Positions 56,693 through 64,000 of a stretch of 64,000 nucleotides of DNA are shown here, piece after piece. The notes beneath the pieces are model-generated. The model was not told the DNA's origin. It saw only the letters and a program-made list of their open reading frames with translations, and made no database searches. Made by a program: the position numbers and the translations under genes. The first letter of the stretch is position 1; every line of letters begins with the position of its first letter. Source of the stretch: Paraescarpia echinospica. Lineage: Eukaryota; Annelida; Polychaeta; Sabellida; Siboglinidae. The stretch spans positions 44,145,099 to 44,209,098 of the forward strand of contig CM034531.1 of NCBI GenBank assembly GCA_020002185.1. Direction: 5' to 3'.

Positions 56693-57692
56693 NNNNNNNN
56701 NNNNNNNNNNNNNNNNNNNNNNNNNNNNNNNNNNNNNNNNNNNNNNNNNNNNNNNNNNNNNNNNNNNNNNNNNNNNNNNNNNNNNNNNNNNNNNNNNNNN
56801 NNNNNNNNNNNNNNNNNNNNNNNNNNNNNNNNNNNNNNNNNNNNNNNNNNNNNNNNNNNNNNNNNNNNNNNNNNNNNNNNNNNNNNNNNNNNNNNNNNNN
56901 NNNNNNNNNNNNNNNNNNNNNNNNNNNNNNNNNNNNNNNNNNNNNNNNNNNNNNNNNNNNNNNNNNNNNNNNNNNNNNNNNNNNNNNNNNNNNNNNNNNN
57001 NNNNNNNNNNNNNNNNNNNNNNNNNNNNNNNNNNNNNNNNNNNNNNNNNNNNNNNNNNNNNNNNNNNNNNNNNNNNNNNNNNNNNNNNNNNNNNNNNNNN
57101 NNNNNNNNNNNNNNNNNNNNNNNNNNNNNNNNNNNNNNNNNNNNNNNNNNNNNNNNNNNNNNNNNNNNNNNNNNNNNNNNNNNNNNNNNNNNNNNNNNNN
57201 NNNNNNNNNNNNNNNNNNNNNNNNNNNNNNNNNNNNNNNNNNNNNNNNNNNNNNNNNNNNNNNNNNNNNNNNNNNNNNNNNNNNNNNNNNNNNNNNNNNN
57301 NNNNNNNNNNNNNNNNNNNNNNNNNNNNNNNNNNNNNNNNNNNNNNNNNNNNNNNNNNNNNNNNNNNNNNNNNNNNNNNNNNNNNNNNNNNNNNNNNNNN
57401 NNNNNNNNNNNNNNNNNNNNNNNNNNNNNNNNNNNNNNNNNNNNNNNNNNNNNNNNNNNNNNNNNNNNNNNNNNNNNNNNNNNNNNNNNNNNNNNNNNNN
57501 NNNNNNNNNNNNNNNNNNNNNNNNNNNNNNNNNNNNNNNNNNNNNNNNNNNNNNNNNNNNNNNNNNNNNNNNNNNNNNNNNNNNNNNNNNNNNNNNNNNN
57601 NNNNNNNNNNNNNNNNNNNNNNNNNNNNNNNNNNNNNNNNNNNNNNNNNNNNNNNNNNNNNNNNNNNNNNNNNNNNNNNNNNNNNNNNNNNN
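56693..57692. other. Assembly gap, 1000 N
   Basis: Exactly 1000 N, a placeholder length, so true distance is unknown. Any frame reading through it is meaningless. It is bounded on the right by a GC/CA microsatellite, a likely cause of the break. Confidence 1.
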
Positions 57693-58130
57693 GCGCGCGC
57701 GCACACACGCAACCGTAAATTGTCCAGAATTGTTACACACAAGAAGACGGTGTCGATCGAATCACTTCGTGTTATTCCTCGTGTGCAGGTGTCGTGTGGA
57801 TACACCGCTATTTCTAAGATATGGGAAGCTATATAAACATGTATAAATCAAAGCTTCCTTCCCACGAACGACACACACACACAAACACACACACACACAC
57901 ACACACAAACACACGCGCGCACACACACACACACACATACACACACACACATACACAAACACACACGCAACCGTAGATTGCCCAGAACACAAGAAGACGG
58001 TGTCGATCGAATCAGTTCGTGTTATTCCTCATGTGCCAGGGTTGTGTGGATACACCGCTATTTCTGAGATATGGGAAGCTATAAACATCTATAAATCACA
58101 GTTTCCTTCCCGTGAACGACACTTCCGCTT
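57693..58130. repeat. Two ~170-bp units joined to (CA)n arrays
   Basis: Unit 1 (about 57705-57875) and unit 2 (about 57965-58122) share CACACGCAACCGTA, AAGAAGACGGTGTCGATCGA, TCGTGTTATTCCTC, GTGTGGATACACCGCTATTT and CTTCCTTCCC. Between them runs (CA)n with GCGC and AAAC interruptions (57873-57968). A third unit lies inverted at 60183-60355 beside a (GT)n/(GC)n array. Confidence 0.9.
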
Positions 58131-58359
58131 CCTCCTGACACGCCGATCGACTAGATCTATGTCTGCATTTATTACATCCCATTCAATCATACAAAGCTGG
58201 CCGGACCTATTCATCACGTCGTGTGATTAATGTCTAGTTTATCTTCGCCCAGCCTCCCGCTGTATTTAACTGAACCATTCTTCGTACGTTCGTCCGTTGG
58301 GATGAAGCCCGATGTCGCCATTATTGCACTAAGAGGTTATTCCTGCCAACTTTTCTTTT

Positions 58360-58590
58360 GAATTCCGGGAGATTCACCAGCGGTCCAGTGCACTTCCCAT
58401 GTCGTGCTGTCTCGATCGTCGCGCTGTCGTCTCGGATCGTGACATTGGAAGACGGGGGTGCAGTTGGAGATTTCTCGCCGGAACTTCAGCAATTCTCAGA
58501 ACGTCTCCCGTTATGTCGCCCTGTCTCGGATGATGACATCGGAAGAAGGGGGCGGTGATGTTGGAGATTTTATGCGAAAGTCCTGGAAAT
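58360..58590. repeat. Diverged tandem units, ~110 bp
   Basis: GTCTCGGATCGTGACATTGG then AAGAC...GGGGGTGCAGTTGGAGAT recurs as GTCTCGGATGATGACATCGG then AAGAAGGGGGCGGTGATGTTGGAGAT about 104 bp later. It is non-coding as far as visible and GC-rich. Confidence 0.6.
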
Positions 58591-58843
58591 TTGCCTGTAT
58601 TCCGGGAGACCAGGAGAAACACAAAACATCAAGGATACTCCCGGAAATTCCGGCAGAGTTGGGGGGTATAGGAGGTCTACCCATAGTGTCAACTTTGATG
58701 CAAATTAGGGGTGCAGTTCTTTAGAATTATCTGTTATTAAACAATTAGTTAAACTTGTTTACGCATAACTTAAGTTGGAACTAGCACACAATTACAGTAC
58801 CATTGCTATATAGGATCATTAAAATATGTTATGACAGATATGT

Positions 58844-59180
<337 letters not shown>

Positions 59181-59359
59181 TCTAAGCACATGTTCAGCGT
59201 TTAGTCTTCTGAAAGCAGGACGGGCAGATATTATTCCATACTGAATTTCCGCTTCGATGTTTACTGAACTGGACAGGACAGGTTGCTTCACAAGTACGCT
59301 AAATGGTCAACATAAGCGGTGCGATATATGATAATGCATTGGCATCGGAACGAAATTAA

Positions 59360-59540
59360 TACTGAGGGGGTGCAATTGGGAATTTGTTTTGAAGCTCACC
59401 AACAACCTCCATTTTCATCCCCCTCTTGAGGCTCACCAACAAAATAACCTTCAGGCTCTCCAAAAACTTCGATTTGCACCCACCCCTTAGGCTTGTCAAA
59501 AACCCCACCTTCAGGCTCTCCAAAATCTTACACAATTCCA
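59360..59540. repeat. Degenerate tandem repeat, ~33-60 bp
   Basis: Words of the TTCAGGCTCTCCAAAA and TTGAGGCTCACCAACAA type recur about every 33 bp or multiples. The minus strand is open as LESLKV-type repeats, probably by chance. Confidence 0.55.
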
Positions 59541-59760
59541 TCCACTAATGGACCCTTCCCTAAATATTGGGGTGCTAACCCTATCTCTAGCCATTCAGCC
59601 AAACAATGTTCACAAAAAAATGCACACCCCTTCCCTAAATACAGTAGTAAAAAAACGAAATTTGTTTGTACGTCGGCACGCAGGAGTTGGTGTTTTGCTT
59701 TAAGTGTGTGGTACTTTCGGTGGTTTTGACAATTCATAAAGGCAGTTCGTTAACTTTCAG

Positions 59761-59968
59761 GTGACGCCGACGTCTTCTGCGGTGTCAACGGCGGCTAAAG
59801 TGACGAGGACAAAGGAGCCCGAATCTCCGTGCATAGATGGCATGCACTGGCACTTGGCCGTGAACAACAGCCAGCACCGCGAAATATCCATCTTGTGTAG
59901 TGCCATCTGTAATTCAAACCATATCCTGGACCAGTTCACAGAGACTTGGAGCAAACCAGAGCGCGCAC
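59761..59968 (+). CDS. Unrecognised gene, penultimate exon
   Basis: This 208-bp exon has a strong acceptor (TTAACTTTCAG), a donor (GTGAGTAAG) and only one open frame (phase 0/1). It is clearly GC-richer than its surroundings. It reads VTPTSSAVSTAAKVTRTKEP, then SPCIDGMHWHLAVNNSQHRE, ISILCSAICNSNHILDQFTE and TWSKPERA. I do not recognise the family. The Ser/Thr-rich start followed by Cys-containing sequence suggests an extracellular protein, but no signal peptide can be seen because upstream exons are unknown. Confidence 0.65.
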
Positions 59969-60009
59969 GTGAGTAAGCCTATACTTGGCGTTTCACTTTC
60001 GCAACATTA

Positions 60010-60190
60010 CATGCATGCAGTTTGCGTGCGTGTCTGCATGCGTACGCGCGTGCGTGAGTGCGCGTGTAATTGTGTGTGTGCGTGCATGTGAATGAGTGTG
60101 TGTGTGTGTATGTGTGTGTGCGTGCGTGCGTGCGTGCGTGTGAGTGAGTGTGTGTGTGTGCGTGCGTGCGTGCGCGTACGTGCATGTGTG
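60010..60190. repeat. (GT)n/(GC)n-rich tract
   Basis: Imperfect GTGCGTGCGTGTGTGT-type sequence that adjoins the inverted third unit of the 57.7-kb repeat. Confidence 0.9.
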
Positions 60191-60355
60191 TCGTTCGTGG
60201 GAAGGAAGTTTTGATTTATACATGTTTACAGCTTTCAATATCTTAGAAATAGCTGTCTATCCACACAACGCTGGCACATTAGGAATAACACGAAGTGTTT
60301 CGATCGACACCGTCTTCTTGTGAGTAACAGTTCTGGGCAATTTACGGTTGACACA
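60183..60355. repeat. Third, inverted unit of the (CA)n-linked repeat
   Basis: Contains CGATCGACACCGTCTTCTTG, AATAACACGAAGTG and GTCGTTCGTGGGAAGGAAG, inverse of the units at 57705 and 57965. It lies in the intron between the two exons of the Cys-rich gene. Confidence 0.85.
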
Positions 60356-60727
60356 TTATTATGTTTACGTCTAGGTTTTGTTGTAATTGATGGGTGTCGT
60401 AATAGGCCTAACGTCTAACACGACGACGTATCAAATGTGAATTACTCACACACAGCTGTGTGTGTGAATAGGCATGGGGGGGGCATGTGCCACCCTAGAC
60501 CATTGGAACTTCGCGTGCCCGTAGATCTTTTTGAATGGGCCAACGTGACCGTGCCCCCTAGATCCTTTGGAAAAGTGTCTCCGTTCAAGAATAAGGTGAA
60601 ATTATGCCAAAATGGCGGAAAATATTTTTCAACAGCACAACCCCCCCCTCCTCCTTCTCAATTAGTCCTACAGGAGGTCAGGATTGACCACAAATGTATT
60701 AGGTCTCTGGCTGTCTGTACATTGTAG

Positions 60728-60924
60728 GTTGCTGCAAGGCGGCAGACGGGTCATGCAACGATGCCATGGCCTGGCCGTGCTGCGACAAAGGACACGCGCA
60801 ATGCCACAAACAGTGTGACTGTCAGCCGAAGCAAGCATGCATGTGTCGCAGGGCATTCCGGGCGCTGCTCTGCGTCTCAACCAACGCCACGAAAAATTTC
60901 ATCAATGAGAAATACTTACTCTAG
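60728..60924 (+). CDS. Unrecognised gene, terminal exon, Cys-rich
   Basis: Follows ACATTGTAG, enters in phase 1 exactly as the preceding exon ends, and stops with TAG at 60922. It reads CCKAADGSCNDAMAWPCCDK, GHAQCHKQCDCQPKQACMC and RRAFRALLCVSTNATKNFIN. There are eleven Cys in about 64 residues, with CC pairs and an N-glycosylation-type NAT, consistent with a disulfide-rich secreted or surface domain (inference). I could not match the spacing to a named family. Confidence 0.6.
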
Positions 60925-61499
60925 CTTATACAATGGACGCACATATAAATGTGTCGACACGTTATATAATATTACATGTGTCGCCATTTAAAAAAACGTA
61001 CGTCCTCGTGGCTGCTGTTCAAATACATGTGGACATATGTAGTGCAACGTGTTTGAAAAAAACATCACCTATAGTATGTACACATAGGCGTGACACAGTT
61101 ATGTAATCAAAACACGTTGTTTTATAGCATAACAAACTATATAATTATTACACGTTGAGGGGTTGACCGTGGAGGTCCTTTATTTAGACATTTTACGTCC
61201 GTCCTAAATGTTATTAGACACAGATGTTTTAGATATGATTTTTATTCAGAAAATTTGATCTGTTGAAGAACTTCTATGTTATTTAAAGGATCGCGGTAGC
61301 GGATTTCGTAGTGTTGTTCTGTTAATCTAATCAAATGCTGTACTATAACTTATGCTATCCGTGAGTTAACAATATTTTGTTAAGCAGCGTTATGGGAAAA
61401 CGTAGCATTTTCTTCTGTGTCATTTTACATCACGGATGTTAAAAATGAAATTTGCCTACTGTTTTCCGGTCGCTGTTTTCGGCGCCATTTTGGTTTGCT

Positions 61500-61668
61500 G
61501 GAAATGGAAACTCTTCTTTACGAGTCAAACTGCTGACGCATGACAGAGCAAGACATGTCCAGGTTGTCATCCTTCCACACAACAAGTCTCAGGAGAATCC
61601 TAAGGATCTTCTGTCCCAGAAGAATTTCCAAGAAGCAGCTGCTGGAAGAGGCCAGTAAAGAAACAGTC
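61500..61668 (+). pseudogene. LINE RT C-terminal fragment
   Basis: The + strand reads MTEQDMSRLSSFHTTSLRRI then LRIFCPRRISKKQLLEEASK. SFHTxxLRRILRIFxPxxIS is the conserved end of RT proteins in an RTE-like group of animal LINEs. The upstream part is missing and there is a TGA just before the Met. Very short remnant. Confidence 0.7.
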
Positions 61669-61734
61669 TCGTTGCCAAAGGGCTACTATTTCACATACTC
61701 CATGCTGGCTAAATACAAAATATTTTTTTTTTAA

Positions 61735-62820
61735 TAACGTAAATCATCTAATTTGTTTATGTGTTGGCATTATGCATAACATGGTCTTGTCGCCGATCGT
61801 GTCAATAATATAAACATGTTGTTTTCATAAGAAACTGAAGAAACATTTGCGAAATATATCCATACTGTAACTCCTTGTCATTCATGTTATGCAAATAAAT
61901 TGTCAGAAAAGTTGGGTTTAGTGAAATACTTACGGTTTCCGTACGAAAACAAAAGCTCCGCGCGTGTTTGGCAACAGAGTTTACTGTGCTAGGTATGAAC
62001 AATGCGCAATGAAAAAAATATGTTGACGCATGTGACGTAATTGCCTGGGAAGTCATGCTCAATTCTCATCAGTCATACACAGAGATCAGCGGCAAGATCT
62101 CGCGAGATTCAAAGCGACGGATTCAAGCATACATGTCAACCAGTGAGGATCAAAATGACTTTTTCACTCAACGACGCGCGCGCGCGCCCAATCTCTGTCG
62201 CACACTCCAAACACAACATTCAAGTAACCAATTCTGTCACAAACAATTAAGAGGCATCTAGTGAACTTTTGTACATTTATATACATATAATGTGTGTAAT
62301 ACTTCGTAAGTTTGTAACACGTCAACTATTCAGTTTTTTATAAATTTATTGCCATGCGCTTTTGATAGTTACACTCGTGACCCCCGTACAACGGAAGTGT
62401 CTATTAACCAAAAACAAAGCTTCGAAATTAACGATTCTCGCGGTCGTACTCGCGATATAAATTTAACTAGTAAGCGACATCTCTATATCTTCCTACTAAA
62501 AACTTAAAATGTTCACTGCAATATTCATATGCACTTTCAAATTATTACACATAATGTTCATGTGATATTCTTTCTTCAGGTTCCAATGTCTGTATTTGCA
62601 TCTGCGTGTCCTTTGCACAGTTCACATTCCTAACCTAGGAATTAATATTATTGTACGTATTACAAAATGAAATGTTCATGTAATGAATTACATTCTTTAC
62701 GCTAAACGTCTTTCACAATGTAATCATTCAACAAGATATTCTAATCTAGGAACATATTTCCAGATGAGTTGTAGCTATGTTATTCTGATTGCTATCTTGA
62801 GCAACTAATTTTATGTCTAC
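61735..62820. other. AT-rich DNA, probable 3' side of the Gypsy remnant
   Basis: On the minus strand, 62820 down to about 62400 follows the Gypsy pol stop and would include a 3' LTR, but I could not define LTR ends. A (CG)n run lies at 62173-62189. Confidence 0.3.
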
Positions 62821-62821
62821 T

Positions 62822-63925
62822 TTACATGTTTTCTATAAGTTTCTCTGGTTGTCGGTGAATCCTGGCAGATCTTTGGTACACCACAGGAGTCACAACTAGA
62901 CTTCTCGGCGCATTCAGCTCAGGTTCACTTTCTTCGTGTTGCTTTTCGTGTTCTTCTGTTGCAGTTTCAGCAGTTTTTCCAGGTTGCAGAATACCTCGTT
63001 CTGTTGATGTCATTAGATCTCGTTGATTTCTTCGAATTTCTGTACCTCGGTCTGTTTGGACCTTACACGATCTCGGCGCGACTTGCTCAAGAACAGTAGC
63101 ACGGTTCTGCCACTTTCTCTCCGAGTCGTACACTCTCACTCTGTCTCCTTGCTTAAGTGGTTCAAGTGATCGAACTCCTCTTCTGTCATGGTAGTATTTC
63201 TGTTTCTCTCTCTTCTTAATTTTCTCAAAGTTCCTGGCATATATGCTTTGGACGTTTTGTCTCCATGCCTTGGAAGATTACGTCTGGTTCTTCTTCCCAG
63301 ATTGAGCTCTGATGGAGTGTATCCACTTTCAAGTTGGGTGCTTCTGTACGTTAGTAAACCCATTTGTTTATCACCACGTTTTCCAAGGATGTTCGTTAGG
63401 GTCGTTACTGTTCTTTCCGCTAGTCCATTGTATTGTGGGTACGTTGGACTGGATGTGGTGTGCTTAAATTATTCAGCAAATTGCTTGAATTCGGTGCTTG
63501 AGTAGCAAGGCCCATTATCGCTCGTGTGGGATTCCGAATCCCAAAAAGCTTTCTTTCATAGCTTGTATGACCGATTTGCTGCTCTGGTTAGGGATCTGAT
63601 ACACATCTGGGTAGTTGGAGTAATAATCAATAATCAGAACATACTCCTCGTTATCCAACTGGAACAAGTCCGATCCAAATTTCGACCACGCTTGTGTTGG
63701 TACTTCATGTGGAATCAGCGGCTCTGGACACTGTCTGGCTCTCTGGTCTAGACAGTCACTGCACTGACTTACCATCTTCTCAATGTCTTTGTTGATACCA
63801 GGTCAAGACACTGTTGATCTCGCTCTTCGTTTACATTTCTCTTGACCGAGATGACCGGTGTGTAGTCTTTCAAGAATGTTTATCTTCATCTTCCTTGGAA
63901 TCACAATTCTGGTTCCTTTCAGCAT
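62822..63925 (-). pseudogene. Ty3/Gypsy LTR retrotransposon pol, integrase end, broken
   Basis: Minus-strand integrase of the K02A2.6-like Gypsy group. It has the HHCC zinc finger (LERLHTGHLGQEKCKRRA and QCSDCLDQRARQC), the core start PTQAWSKFGSDLFQLDNEEY with the first catalytic Asp, YYSNYPDVYQI, the second block SDNGPCYSS, NGLAERTV with the Glu, then LLTYRSTQLESGYTPSEL. It ends in a charged tail with stop at about 62822. Damage seen: a TGA in the zinc finger, a frameshift near 63520 and a TAA near 63468. Upstream RT and protease are absent because homology stops at the junction near 63925. Confidence 0.9.
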
Positions 63926-64000
63926 CAACGTGACATCTACCACGTTTTTGTGGACTTCAAAAAAACGTTAGACAGAGTGTGGGACGCAGCTTTATGGAAC
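63923..64000 (+). pseudogene. RTE-like LINE RT fragment, continues off window
   Basis: The + strand reads QHQRDIYHVFVDFKKTLDRV then WDAALWN, the RT palm entry (DFKKAFDRVWHAALW in the copy at 21427-22047). Gypsy-like sequence on the other strand ends at the same point. The rest lies beyond 64000. Confidence 0.8.

Noticed and set aside
56196..57846. Very long open frames on both strands
   Set aside because: They run through the 1000-N gap. Only the real sequence left of 56692 (an RT) and a microsatellite right of 57693 have meaning.
59757..59954. Minus-strand reading frame opposite the Cys-rich gene exon
   Set aside because: Splice sites, phase match and composition all favour the plus strand.

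Overview
The window looks like intergenic and intronic DNA of an invertebrate animal. It is AT-rich, uses canonical GT-AG introns, carries at least seven kinds of non-LTR retrotransposon (CR1, L2/Crack-like, Rex1-like, RTE-like and unassigned), two or three Penelope-like elements, a Ty3/Gypsy remnant, tRNA-derived SINEs and many inverted-repeat DNA transposons, and has long (CA)n arrays. There is no prokaryotic organisation. I cannot name the species. A run of exactly 1000 N (56693-57692) is an assembly gap.

Host genes. The best-supported gene runs on the + strand from 4580 to 40874. It has six exons whose reading phases chain without conflict (0/0, 0/1, 1/0, 0/2, 2/2, 2/2). Exons 1-4 give the C-lobe of an IRE1/RNase L-type Ser/Thr kinase with HRDLKPQN, DFG, an activation segment, and a DPKKRPS end. 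Exon 5 is an unrecognised link of about 40 residues. Exon 6, about 20.6 kb further on, starts a second kinase N-lobe with a glycine loop and an AIK lysine. This could be one protein with two kinase domains or two adjacent genes. A second + strand gene end lies at 59761-60924: two exons of matching phase that encode a C-terminus with 11 Cys in about 64 residues.

Layout. 1-3.6 kb: broken CR1 with an SGNH-type ORF1, split by an inverted-repeat element. 4.6-20.1 kb: kinase exons 1-5, with a PIN/CXC-type DNA transposon relic, LINE 3' ends, a 1.5-kb foldback element, a hAT-like element and an L2/Crack-like LINE in the introns. 20.6-25.6 kb: a CR1 copy holding two nested LINEs, each with a visible target-site duplication. 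26-28.5 kb: two Penelope-like elements in opposite orientation, one with a hammerhead-ribozyme-like sequence. 28.6-31.5 kb: a decayed LINE. 31.7-33.3 kb: an inverted-repeat element with a polypyrimidine tract. 35.5-38.3 kb: a third Penelope-like element, split by a SINE right after its YVDD motif. 41.7-45.2 kb: two inverted-repeat elements almost touching. 45.3-46.3 kb: an L2/Crack-like LINE end. 47.3-48 kb: a 0.7-kb palindrome whose arms each hold a tRNA-like sequence. 48-54.4 kb: two copies of one LINE family. 55.7-59.2 kb: two more LINE ends, the gap and (CA)n-linked repeats. 62.8-64 kb: Gypsy pol on the minus strand, abutting an RTE-like fragment on the plus strand.

The main interest is in the kinase gene architecture, the tRNA-bearing palindrome, the ribozyme-like Penelope terminus, and a motif repeated every 160-190 bp in two separate foldback elements. 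Nearly all transposon reading frames are broken. All family names come from motifs read by eye; no database search was run.
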